Made by a program: the position numbers and the translations under genes | Part shown: positions 1 through 6,491 of the stretch, piece by piece | Numbering within the stretch: position 1 is the first letter of the stretch | Layout of the letters: each line of letters begins with the position of its first letter | Notes under the pieces: generated by a model | Told to the model about the DNA's origin: nothing | Database searches by the model: none | Seen by the model: only the letters and a program-made list of their open reading frames with translations | Assembly (NCBI GenBank): GCA_964423465.1 | Contig: CAYRFK010000174.1 | Coordinates: forward strand, 1 to 10,899 | Direction: 5' to 3' | Length of the DNA stretch: 10,899 bases | Source of the DNA: VGWF01 sp964423465 | GTDB taxonomy: Bacteria; Verrucomicrobiota; Kiritimatiellia; PWTM01

Positions 1-10
1 AGCCCGGCCC

Positions 11-514
11 CTACCGGACCGGCCGGATGGCTTCGATCGTTCCAACGGAGCGGATCCGCCAGCCGTCGGGCGTGCGCTGCCAGAGGACCGCGATCTCCTT
101 CACGACCTCCTCCGTCGCCTCCTGGTGCCGGGCGCGGGCGCGCGCGGTGAAGTGCTGTGAGGCGGCGGCGCCGTCTGGATCGAGCTCGACGGACTCGTCG
201 TGCAGGCTGACGCGCAGTTCGTCGAGCATGCCGCGCAGGCGGAACACGGTCTGGCGAAGCTCGTTGCGCGAGGCGACGGGGCCGAGTTCGGCACGGTCGA
301 TCCGGACCTCGCACGACTCCATGAATTCGTCCGCCGCCTCCCCGGCGCGCCGGACCGCGGCCACGGGCGTCTCGGGGCCCGTCTTCTCGATCGCCGCCAT
401 GACGCGGGCCATCCCCTTCCGGATGCGCGCCTCGTCGGAATCGCTCACCAGCCATCCGACGAGAACGGCCGCCCCCAGCGCCAGCGGTACACCGAGCTTG
501 ATCCATGTCTTCAC
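11..514 (-). CDS. Small membrane-anchored protein of unknown function, possibly NTF2-like fold
   Basis: I do not recognise a named family. The 167-residue product begins with a short basic stretch (VKTWIK) and one hydrophobic segment at about residues 7-23, which suggests an inner-membrane anchor with the rest outside the cytoplasm. The body is charged and helical. It ends in an alternating segment with the words VLWQRTPDGWRIRSV, typical of the last two strands of NTF2/SnoaL-like domains, so that fold is an inference. The GTG start at 514 is chosen because a GGGAGG ribosome-binding site lies about 8 nt upstream, and because the GTG overlaps the TGA stop of lepB (GTGA), a sign of translational coupling. 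An upstream ATG at 643 would lie wholly inside lepB and adds a low-complexity, Arg-rich stretch unlike protein. Coupling to a signal peptidase hints at envelope function only. Confidence 0.6.
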   Translation of the reverse strand: MKTWIKLGVPLALGAAVLVGWLVSDSDEARIRKGMARVMAAIEKTGPETPVAAVRRAGEAADEFMESCEVRIDRAELGPVASRNELRQTVFRLRGMLDELRVSLHDESVELDPDGAAASQHFTARARARHQEATEEVVKEIAVLWQRTPDGWRIRSVGTIEAIRPVR

Positions 515-1002
515 CAGGCCAGCCTCCCTTCGATCCGGTCGCGCGTCGTCACGCCCGCCGCGTGCTGGGCGAGCGGGGCGCTGCGGTTGTCGCCTGCGAC
601 CAGGTACTCCCCGGGACCCAGCGGAATCGGCTCCGTCTGCCACGTACCTTCCAGGCGCACGTAGGGCTCCGGCCGGCGCACGCCGTCGAGCCAGAGCTCC
701 CCACCCCGGAACTGCGCGGTCTGCCCGGGCACGGCGAGGATACGCTTCAGGTACATGATCCGGCGGCCCGCCATCCGGACCATGACGATGTCGCCGGCCT
801 CAGGCTCGGCGAGGACATAGGCGACGAGAAGTCCGAGCCGGAAGGTCCCGTCGTGGATGGTCGGCTCCATGCTGATGCCGCGGACCCGCATCGGGCGCGC
901 CAGGAGGCCGAAGACGACGAGGCACACGACCGCGAGCCCGGCGGTCCGCACCAGCGTCCGCCGGGGATTCGCTCCGGCCACCCATCGGGGCAACGACTTC
1001 AC
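511..1002 (-). CDS. lepB: Signal peptidase I (short form)
   Basis: This is a membrane-bound Ser/Lys peptidase that removes signal peptides from exported proteins. The 163-residue product has one transmembrane segment (about 17-35), then the nucleophile box GISMEPTI with Ser44, the general-base box YLKRILAVPGQ with Lys86, and the GDNR box at 137-140. It is at the short end for the family and lacks a large extra domain. The usual Ser-x-Asp-Ser after GDNR is replaced by SAPLAQH, so box E is atypical although both catalytic residues are present. The GTG start at 1002 is an inference: it gives the expected short basic N-terminus, but its ribosome-binding site is weak. An ATG at 1122 would overlap the divergent response regulator. 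The downstream gene overlaps the stop codon by 4 nt. Confidence 0.9.
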   Translation of the reverse strand: MKSLPRWVAGANPRRTLVRTAGLAVVCLVVFGLLARPMRVRGISMEPTIHDGTFRLGLLVAYVLAEPEAGDIVMVRMAGRRIMYLKRILAVPGQTAQFRGGELWLDGVRRPEPYVRLEGTWQTEPIPLGPGEYLVAGDNRSAPLAQHAAGVTTRDRIEGRLAW

Positions 1003-1075
1003 ACCCGCACGATGCGCCCAACCGCCCGGCACCGCAAGCGGGGCGGAAAAGTCTGGTCGGGGCGTGCGCGCGTGG

Positions 1076-1081
1076 TAGATT
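1076..1081 (+). promoter_or_regulatory. Weak -10-like hexamer before the response regulator
   Basis: The 118-nt space between the divergent lepB and response regulator genes must hold promoters for both. TAGATT at 1076-1081 keeps the three most conserved positions of a sigma-70 -10 box and lies 40 nt before the ATG at 1121. No good -35 box is visible at the proper spacing, so this is only a candidate. Confidence 0.22.
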
Positions 1082-1120
1082 GGCGGTGACACAAGGACGG
1101 ACGGAGGCCGAGCGGCGGAC

Positions 1121-1525
1121 ATGAAGAGAATCCTGGTCGTCGACGATGATCCGATCATCGTGCGTCTTCTTCACCCGCATCTTAAAAGGGCGGGGTACGA
1201 AGTTCTGGCGGCCTCCGACGCGCTCCAAGGCATCCAGTCGGCGATCCGGGAGTGCCCGGATCTCATCCTGCTCGACCTGCAGATGCCCGCCGGCGGCGGC
1301 GCGGGAGTGTTCGAGGCCCTGCAGAAGAACGTCCGCACATCGCTCATTCCGATCATCTTCGTGACGGCCGTCACCGACGGCGAGGTCCGGGAGGCCTGCC
1401 TGGCCTCCGGCGCCGCCGACTTCATCACCAAGCCGGTCGACCCCTCCGACCTTCTGCGCAGGGTCCGCCGGGCCCTCGGCGAGCCGGACGCCCCGCCGTC
1501 GGCGCGGCCCGCCCCGTCCGCGTAA
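1121..1525 (+). CDS. Single-domain (CheY-like) response regulator
   Basis: This is a stand-alone receiver domain of 134 residues. The N-terminal MKRILVVDDDP supplies the acidic Mg2+-binding pocket (Asp8, Asp9). Asp52 in LILLDLQMP is the phosphorylation site, Thr82 in VTA is the switch residue, and Lys104 in TKPVD completes the active site. There is no output domain: after the receiver only a Pro/Ala-rich tail of about 16 residues follows. Such proteins act by protein-protein contact or as phosphorelay intermediates. No histidine kinase is in the window, so the partner is unknown. A GGAGG at 1103-1107 lies 13 nt before the ATG, slightly long for a ribosome-binding site. The gene is divergent from lepB and is followed by about 1.2 kb without a gene. 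Confidence 0.93.
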   Translation: MKRILVVDDDPIIVRLLHPHLKRAGYEVLAASDALQGIQSAIRECPDLILLDLQMPAGGGAGVFEALQKNVRTSLIPIIFVTAVTDGEVREACLASGAADFITKPVDPSDLLRRVRRALGEPDAPPSARPAPSA

Positions 1526-1587
1526 AGCCGCCGTCCGCCGTCCGGTCCCTCCCCGGGCGGATCTCGAACCATCGCTGGGTTCTCAAG

Positions 1588-1665
1588 GTAGCCGCAGGGC
1601 TACGACCTGCGGCGCTACGGCCACCGCAACCGCCCCGGCGCGCCACGTCGTAGCCGTGGCGCTAC
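1588..1665. repeat. Cluster of GTAGC/GCTAC palindromic elements
   Basis: GTAGCC (1588-1593) and GGCTAC (1598-1603) form a perfect 6-bp stem with a 4-nt loop. GTAGC (1650-1654) and GCTAC (1661-1665) form a second, 5-bp stem. GGCGCTAC occurs at 1611-1618 and again at 1659-1666, so the block contains direct and inverted copies. It looks like a dispersed intergenic hairpin repeat. A role in termination for the response regulator transcript is possible, but no T-run follows. Confidence 0.55.
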
Positions 1666-1675
1666 CCGACCGGGC

Positions 1676-1797
1676 AAGCACGAAACCGGAATTCCGAAGC
1701 ACGAAACAAATCTGAAACTCCAACCGGCAGGCACCAAACGGTCGTCCGTCTCCGGGTTTGCCGCATTTCCACGTTTCGCGCTTCGTGCTTCCCCTTC
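1676..1797. repeat. GAA heptad repeat with an inverted TTC heptad copy
   Basis: GAA recurs exactly every 7 nt at 1682, 1689, 1696 and 1703. The 11-mer AAGCACGAAAC is present at 1676-1686 and 1697-1707 (21 nt apart), and GCACGAAACCG recurs again at 1958-1968. Downstream, TTC recurs every 7 nt at 1775, 1782 and 1789, the same unit in reverse orientation. GAAGCACGAA (1696-1705) and TTCGTGCTTC (1782-1791) are exact reverse complements, so the block could fold into a stem with a loop of about 76 nt. No coding potential is seen. Confidence 0.6.
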
Positions 1798-1899
1798 CGC
1801 GTCGGCAAGGGGCGAGGGTCGGGGGACGAGGGAGGACTGTTTCGAGTGTCGGCCCGGACGAGGACAACCTAATGCCGACGTTGGATCGGGAGGGCCGGA

Positions 1900-1919
1900 C
1901 TTCGGCGAGCTCAGTCGAG
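1900..1919. repeat. GAGCTC-centred dispersed element
   Basis: The 20-mer CTTCGGCGAGCTCAGTCGAG is centred on GAGCTC, and its reverse strand reads in one frame as STELAEV. From memory, this short peptide string turns up in many spurious database proteins from repeat-rich bacteria, so I read the site as a copy of a widespread intergenic repeat. Only one copy is in the window, so repeat status cannot be shown here. Confidence 0.35.
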
Positions 1920-1974
1920 CCCCGGCCCCGGCGGCCGAACGACAGACCCCGGAGGAGGCACGAAACCGTCCGAT

Positions 1975-2017
1975 CCTTGGAACCTCCTGATCCTCCCTCT
2001 TCCAAACCTTGGAACCT
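1975..2017. repeat. Paired CCTTGGAACCT 11-mers with TTCCAA palindrome
   Basis: CCTTGGAACCT occurs at 1975-1985 and 2007-2017, 32 nt apart. The second copy is part of a palindrome, TTCCAA (2000-2005), ACC, TTGGAA (2009-2014). The symmetry suits either a protein-binding dyad or a small hairpin. It lies in gene-free DNA and I cannot assign a function. Confidence 0.5.
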
Positions 2018-2268
2018 GCGAACCCCCGTCCCTCAGCCGCCCCGCTCCGAACGCGTCGAGAGGGCAGCGGATGCCGAGTTCTCGCAGCGCAATGTATGAA
2101 AGTCCCAGCTCTGCAGCGATCAGCGCGCTCATGGCAATCGTCTCCGCATCTGATCGACCGGCACTACGCTCGGATCCAGACGCGTGGATTCGATGGTGGA
2201 ACGAACACAAAGAGCCCCAACCGTCGGCCCGACCGTCTGGCTCATCCACGGGTTCGCCATCCGGTCAG

Positions 2269-2323
2269 CCCTAACGTTTCGCTGCCCGGCGAAGGATGTC
2301 CACGTGGCGCCGTGGGGTTGGGT
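2269..2323 (+). other. Possible integron attC-like fold
   Basis: CCCTAAC (2269-2275) resembles the attC R'' box (RYYYAAC, with the first base off) and GTTGGGT (2317-2323) fits the R' box (GTTRRRY). Inside them, GCTGCC (2281-2286) pairs with GGCGC (2306-2310) if one T is left extrahelical, with 5- and 6-nt unpaired spacers, which matches attC geometry. A 67-codon plus-strand frame (2071-2274) ends with its TAA inside the first box, as in many cassettes. No integrase is visible and boxes this short arise by chance, so this is a candidate only. Confidence 0.22.
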
Positions 2324-2339
2324 GGCGCGGGGAGTATCA

Positions 2340-2363
2340 GGACATGGCCCGGTTTCCATGTCC
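2340..2363. repeat. Inverted repeat GGACATGG / CCATGTCC
   Basis: GGACATGG (2340-2347) and CCATGTCC (2356-2363) are exact reverse complements around an 8-nt loop. CCAT recurs 7 nt further on (2356 and 2363), tying it to the short-period sequence downstream. It may be a small hairpin repeat or an operator-like dyad. Confidence 0.45.
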
Positions 2364-2456
2364 CATTTCCCGCCATTCCCCACTTTGCGGTCTTCGCGCC
2401 TTCGTGTTGTCTTCCGAACGGGGAGGCGGGCGGCTGCCACGGCTTCCGCCCACCGT

Positions 2457-2504
2457 CATGTTGTCATCTGCGTGTCGCGGCCGGCACATCCGGATGACAA
2501 CATG
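2457..2504. repeat. 48-bp imperfect palindrome with 12-bp perfect arms
   Basis: CATGTTGTCATC (2457-2468) and GATGACAACATG (2493-2504) are exact reverse complements. The symmetry continues to the centre at 2480/2481. Of 24 symmetric pairs, 19 are Watson-Crick, two are G-T (2469/2492, 2472/2489) and three are mismatched (2471/2490, 2476/2485, 2477/2484). As RNA this would be a long hairpin. There is no T-run after it, and it lies about 100 nt before the putative pbpC promoter, so simple termination is not the obvious role. Confidence 0.7.
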
Positions 2505-2559
2505 GGGATCCGGTCGCGGCCTTGGGCCGGAGCATGATGGACGGGTCACTCCTGACGGC

Positions 2560-2588
2560 TTGTTCCCATATGGGCGCACGTGTAGCGT
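2560..2588 (+). promoter_or_regulatory. Candidate promoter for pbpC
   Basis: TTGTTC (2560-2565) and TAGCGT (2583-2588) are 17 nt apart, a fair sigma-70 pair. The spacer begins inside a perfect 10-bp palindrome, CCCATATGGG (2565-2574), that could bind a regulator. Transcription would start near 2595. This leaves about 125 nt of leader to the chosen start at 2721, or 45 nt to an ATG at 2640. Confidence 0.35.
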
Positions 2589-2720
2589 ACCGGCATGCGT
2601 GAGTGCCGGCCGTGCCCTTCCTGGCAGGCGATTCAAGTGATGAAGCTGAACCGCCAAATAGGGAAGGACCGTCAAGCCGGCGCCTCGACAAGCACGGCAA
2701 ATGGCGCCGACGGGCGGGGT

Positions 2721-4844
2721 ATGAAACGGATTTCCAAACGATTTCGGATTGCTGCCGCGGTGGGGGCGGGGCTGGCGGGGGCGTTCGCGCTCGCGTGGGT
2801 TGCGTTTCCGTTTCCGGCGGCGAAGCTGGAGGTGTACCCGGAGGCGACGGTGCTGCTCGACCGCGAGGGACGGGCGATGCGGGTCAGGCTGGGGGTGGAT
2901 GACGCCGACTGCCGGCCGCACTTCGAGCCGCGGAAGGATGATTGGATCTGCAAGGCCCTGATCGCCGTAGAGGACCGCCGGTTCCGGTCGCATCCCGGCG
3001 TCGACCCCGCCGCCATCGTTCGCGCTCTCGGGGACAACCTCCGTCGCGGCCGCGTCCACTCGGGCGCCTCGACCATTTCGACGCAGGTGATCCGTCTCAT
3101 CGAGCCGCGCCGCCGCACGCTGACGACGAAGATCGTCGAGGCGTTCCGTGCGCTGCAGATGGAGCGGCGCCTCGGCAAGGACGAGATCCTCGCGCAATAT
3201 CTCAACCGCGCCCCGTTCGGCGGCAACGCGGTGGGCGTCGAATCAGCCAGTCGCCGCTACTTCGGAAAGTCCGCCCACGACCTCAGCCTCGCCGAGGCCG
3301 CGCTGCTTGCCGGCCTTCCGCAGTCNNNNNNNNNNNNNNNNNNNNNNNNNNNNNNNNNNNNNNNNNNNNNNNNNNNNNNNNNNNNNNNNNNNNNNNNNNN
3401 NNNNNNNNNNNNNNNNNNNNNNNNNCTCCAGGCCTCCGTGGAGGACGCGCTCCGCCGTCACGCCGCGTCGCTCGCGGCGGCGGGCATCCACGGTGCGGCC
3501 GCGGTCGTGATCGAGGTGCGAACCGGCGCGGTGCGCGCGCTGGCCGGCTCGCCGGACTACCGCGACGCGGCCAACGCCGGCCAGGTCAACGGCGCGGCGT
3601 CGCCGCGGTCCGCCGGCTCGACCCTCAAGCCCTTCGCCTTCGCGTTGGCGATCGACCAGGGCCGCCTGACGCCGGGCCGAGTGCTGGCCGACGTGCCCCG
3701 CTCGTACGCCGGGCTCGATCCGCGGAACTTCGACGACGAATGGATGGGACTTGTGTCCGCGCGCGATGCGCTGGTGCTCTCGTTGAACCTCCCCGCGCTC
3801 GGCGTCGCGGCGGAGACGGGCGTCGATCCCCTGTTGCGGATGCTGCGGACCGCGGGCCTCGACACGCTCGACCGCGACGCCGCGCACTACGGCCTCGGCC
3901 TCGTGCTGGGCAACGGGTCGGTGACGCTGCTCGATCTTGCCAACGCCTACGCGGCGATCGCGCGAGGCGGTGAGTGGCGGCCGTGCCGCTGGTTCGAAGA
4001 CGCGCGGCAGGGCGCGCCGCGCCGCGTGATGTCCGCCGAGGCCGCCTGGGTGATCGCCGACATGCTCGGCGGCGAGGAACGGTCGGTCGACACCGTGCGC
4101 CACACGGCCGACGCGCGGCTGCCGCGGATGGCGTGGAAGACCGGGACCTCGTCCGGCTTCCGCGACGCGTGGGCGGTGGCGATCAATCCGGAGTACGCGA
4201 TCGGCGTCTGGTGCGGCTGTCCCGACGGACGCGGCGCGCCGCAACTCGTCGGCGCAAAGTCGGCCGTGCCGGTGGTGTGGGAGATCTTCCGCGGGCTCTA
4301 TCCGGCGAACGATGGTCCATGGTTTGCGCGGCCGGCGGGCGTGAGCGAGCGCCGCGTGTGCGTGGTCAGCGGCATGGCTCCGGGACCCTGTTGCGGGGCG
4401 ACCGCGGTCGACTGGACCCTCCCGGGCGTCACGCGGCACGAGGCGTGCAGCGTCCACCGGCGCGTGAACGTCGCCGGGACGGGCGGGGCGGCGCGGTCCG
4501 AGGTGCGCGAGGTCTGGCCGGCGGAGGTGCAGGCCTTCCTCGATCGCAGCCGAACGGTGGCGGCGCGCGCGGCGACCGCATCCGCGGCGCCGCGGAATCC
4601 GGTGCGGATCGTCTCGCCTGTCGCGGGGTCGGTCTTCCGCCGCCTGGGCGGGCCGGCGGAAAAGATCCCGCTCTCCGCCGCGGCGGAATCGGGCGAGCGG
4701 CTCTGGTGGTTCATCGACGACCGACCGCTGGCCTCCGTGCGCACCGGCGAGCCGCTCCTCTGGACCCTTGAGCCCGGCCGCCACGTCGTCGTGTGCGCCG
4801 ACGCCTCCGGCCGCTCCGACCGCGCGCCCATCACGGTGGAGTAG
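2721..4844 (+). CDS. pbpC: Penicillin-binding protein 1C (bifunctional transglycosylase/transpeptidase), interrupted by assembly gap
   Basis: This class A-type peptidoglycan synthase polymerises glycan strands and cross-links peptides in the periplasm. Residues are numbered from 2721, counting the gap as 34. A basic start (MKRISKRF) precedes a membrane segment at 9-28. The GT51 domain shows EDRRF with Glu84, GASTISTQ (115-122) and the YLNRAPFGGNAVGVE motif. The transpeptidase domain has STLK (Ser300, Lys303), SLN (354-356) and KTGTSSG (Lys473). The C-terminus carries the BiPBP_C-type domain (IVSPVAGSVF to the end) that marks PBP1C. The 100-N gap falls between the two catalytic domains, and both flanks keep the same frame. 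The 2721 start follows GGGCGGGG closely. ATG codons at 2640 and 2595 remain possible but add non-membrane residues unlike the family. The gene converges with the sulfatase. Confidence 0.95.
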   Translation: MKRISKRFRIAAAVGAGLAGAFALAWVAFPFPAAKLEVYPEATVLLDREGRAMRVRLGVDDADCRPHFEPRKDDWICKALIAVEDRRFRSHPGVDPAAIVRALGDNLRRGRVHSGASTISTQVIRLIEPRRRTLTTKIVEAFRALQMERRLGKDEILAQYLNRAPFGGNAVGVESASRRYFGKSAHDLSLAEAALLAGLPQXXXXXXXXXXXXXXXXXXXXXXXXXXXXXXXXXXLQASVEDALRRHAASLAAAGIHGAAAVVIEVRTGAVRALAGSPDYRDAANAGQVNGAASPRSAGSTLKPFAFALAIDQGRLTPGRVLADVPRSYAGLDPRNFDDEWMGLVSARDALVLSLNLPALGVAAETGVDPLLRMLRTAGLDTLDRDAAHYGLGLVLGNGSVTLLDLANAYAAIARGGEWRPCRWFEDARQGAPRRVMSAEAAWVIADMLGGEERSVDTVRHTADARLPRMAWKTGTSSGFRDAWAVAINPEYAIGVWCGCPDGRGAPQLVGAKSAVPVVWEIFRGLYPANDGPWFARPAGVSERRVCVVSGMAPGPCCGATAVDWTLPGVTRHEACSVHRRVNVAGTGGAARSEVREVWPAEVQAFLDRSRTVAARAATASAAPRNPVRIVSPVAGSVFRRLGGPAEKIPLSAAAESGERLWWFIDDRPLASVRTGEPLLWTLEPGRHVVVCADASGRSDRAPITVE
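3326..3425. other. Assembly gap (100 N) inside pbpC
   Basis: A run of exactly 100 N is a conventional scaffold placeholder. It removes the linker between LAGLPQ and the segment starting LQASVEDALRR. From my memory of the E. coli homologue, about 75-80 residues belong there, so the true missing length is probably nearer 230 nt than 100. Confidence 0.97.
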
Positions 4845-4845
4845 G

Positions 4846-4945
4846 NNNNNNNNNNNNNNNNNNNNNNNNNNNNNNNNNNNNNNNNNNNNNNNNNNNNNNN
4901 NNNNNNNNNNNNNNNNNNNNNNNNNNNNNNNNNNNNNNNNNNNNN
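4846..4945. other. Assembly gap (100 N) between pbpC and the sulfatase gene
   Basis: A second run of exactly 100 N starts one base after the pbpC stop codon. It hides the last codons of the convergent sulfatase gene and any terminator between the two genes. Its real length is unknown. Confidence 0.97.
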
Positions 4946-6491
4946 CCCGCTTTGTCTCCTGCGCGGCCGGGTCGGTGGCCAGGTTCTTCCATTCGCGCGG
5001 GTCGGCCGCATGGTCGTAGAGTTCCTCCTTCCCGTCCGGATAGAGGATATAGCGCCACGCATCCGAGCGCACGGAGTAGTACTGGGCCGCCACCGCGCTC
5101 TTCGACGGACCGCCGGCGTAGACGGCCGTGAGCGCGACGTCGGGGCCGGTCCAAGTGCCGTTTTTCGGGTCGGCGAGCAATGCGCGCAGGCTGTGGCCAT
5201 CGAGCCGCGCGCCCTTGTCGCTGCGCCGCGTGTCGCCCTTCAGTCCGCACAAGTCGACCAGGGTGGGGTAGATGTCGATCAGCGAGACGGGCCGGCCGCA
5301 CTCGCCCGCCGCGCGCGCAATGCCCGGGGCGCGGACGATCAACGGAATGCGGACGCTCTCCTCCCACAGCGAGTTCTTGAAGAGGAAGTCCTTCTGACCA
5401 TGGTTGTAGCCGTGGTCGCTGGCGAGCACGACGACCGTGTTGTCCTTGAACGGGCTGCGGTCGACCGCGTCCACGACCCTGCCGACCTGCTCGTCGACGA
5501 ACGCGACGCATGCGAGATAGGCCTGCAGATACTTCTTCAGACCTTCCTCCAGCGTCGGGTAGGACTCCCTGAGCAGGCGGAAGTACATCGGCCCCTTGCT
5601 GTCCTCCGGCAGGTAGCCGCGGAGGAACGTGTCGTCCCGGTCGCCGGCGCGGATCACGGGAAGTTGCACGGTCTCCGGGGGGAACATGTCGTAGAAACGC
5701 TTCGGCGCGTAGAGCGGCGTGTGCGGGCGGATGAAGCCGCAGGCCATGAAGAACGGCTTGCCGTCCTTCTCCGCCGCGAGTTCGCCGATGCGCCGGACGA
5801 ACCAGCCGGCGACCGCCTCGTCGGGCAGCGGGTCGCGGTCGTCCTCGCTGGCGTAGCGATACGGCTTGCGGACCATCCGGTTCTCCTTCTGGCTCCACTC
5901 CTGGAGAAACCAGCCGCGGGTGCCGTCGGGATGGGCGGGCACGTCGGAGAGCGGCGCGAACGAGCCGTCGATCGGACCGATGCTGCGGAACGGCATCGGA
6001 ACGGACGGGTGCCCCGGCGGGTTGGTGCCGTACGATCCGTTGTCGTTCACCGGGCCGTACTGGGTGCGCACGCCGACCTCGTCCCATTCCTGCCGGTCGC
6101 GGTTGTGCATGACCTTGCCGGCGCCGAGCACGCGGTAGCCGTTGTCGCGGAAGTGCGCCATCATCGTTTTGCTCGCCGCAAGGACGGGGTTCTCGTCCCA
6201 GTTGGCGAACGAGAAGTTGCGCGACGTGTGGGGATAGACGCCCGTGAAGAGGCTGGAGCGCGACGGTGCACAGACGGGGTCGTTGCAGAAGGCGCGGGTG
6301 AACAGGACGCCCGACCGCGCCAGCCGGTCGATGTTCGGCGTGCGCGCCTGCGGGTGCCCGCCGAGGACGCCGACGTAGTCGTTCAGGTCGTCGATCATGA
6401 TGAAGACGACGTTCGGCGAAGGCTTCGCCGGCGCGGACACCGATGCCGCAAGCGCCGCGGCCGTGACCCATCCCGCAAGTGTGTGTCTCAT
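4946..6491 (-). CDS. Secreted sulfatase, iduronate-2-sulfatase-like (C-terminus lost in gap)
   Basis: This is a type I sulfatase that hydrolyses sulfate esters, probably on sulfated polysaccharides or glycosaminoglycan-like glycans outside the cytoplasm. The signal peptide is residues 1 to about 21. Metal ligands Asp34-Asp35 precede CAPSR (Cys74 to Arg78), the site converted to formylglycine by a maturation enzyme not in this window. Lys126, His129, His257, Asp359-His360 and Lys372 follow at spacings that, from memory, agree with human iduronate-2-sulfatase. The visible 515 residues end after ELYDHAADPREWKNLA, a motif usually close to the C-terminus, so only a short tail is missing. The ATG at 6491 overlaps the trmJ stop (ATGA), implying coupled translation. 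The exact substrate cannot be read from sequence. Confidence 0.95.

Larger units (their letters stand above)
1526..2720. other. Gene-poor intergenic mosaic of small repeats
   Basis: About 1.2 kb without a protein I can support. Open frames exist on both strands, but none has a recognisable domain, and they cross sequence made of palindromes and short-period repeats (entered separately). Base composition swings between GC-rich and mixed stretches. A weak hairpin, TCCGCC (1534-1539) with GGCGGA (1556-1561), follows the response regulator and lacks a T-run, so it is not a clear terminator. On the minus strand around 2040-2150 the words MSALIAAELGLSYIALRELG look protein-like, but no family is identified and the frame does not continue as a gene. 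The last 160 nt hold the likely pbpC promoter. Confidence 0.7.

Noticed and set aside
27..758. Plus-strand open frame over lepB and the unknown membrane gene
   Set aside because: Arg/Ser/Ala-rich shadow of two minus-strand genes, one of which has clear catalytic motifs.
1534..1561. Rho-independent terminator after the response regulator
   Set aside because: TCCGCC/GGCGGA has a 16-nt loop and no T-run, so it is not supported.
2040..2150. Protein-like words on the minus strand (AMSALIAAELGLSYIAL)
   Set aside because: Faintly recalls nucleoside phosphorylase sequence, but it is too short, has no flanking motif in frame, and the opposite strand looks equally plausible. No gene call is justified.
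2337..3197. Minus-strand open frame of 286 codons over the pbpC start and upstream repeats
   Set aside because: Antisense to the transglycosylase domain, Arg/Pro-rich, and continues into repeat DNA.
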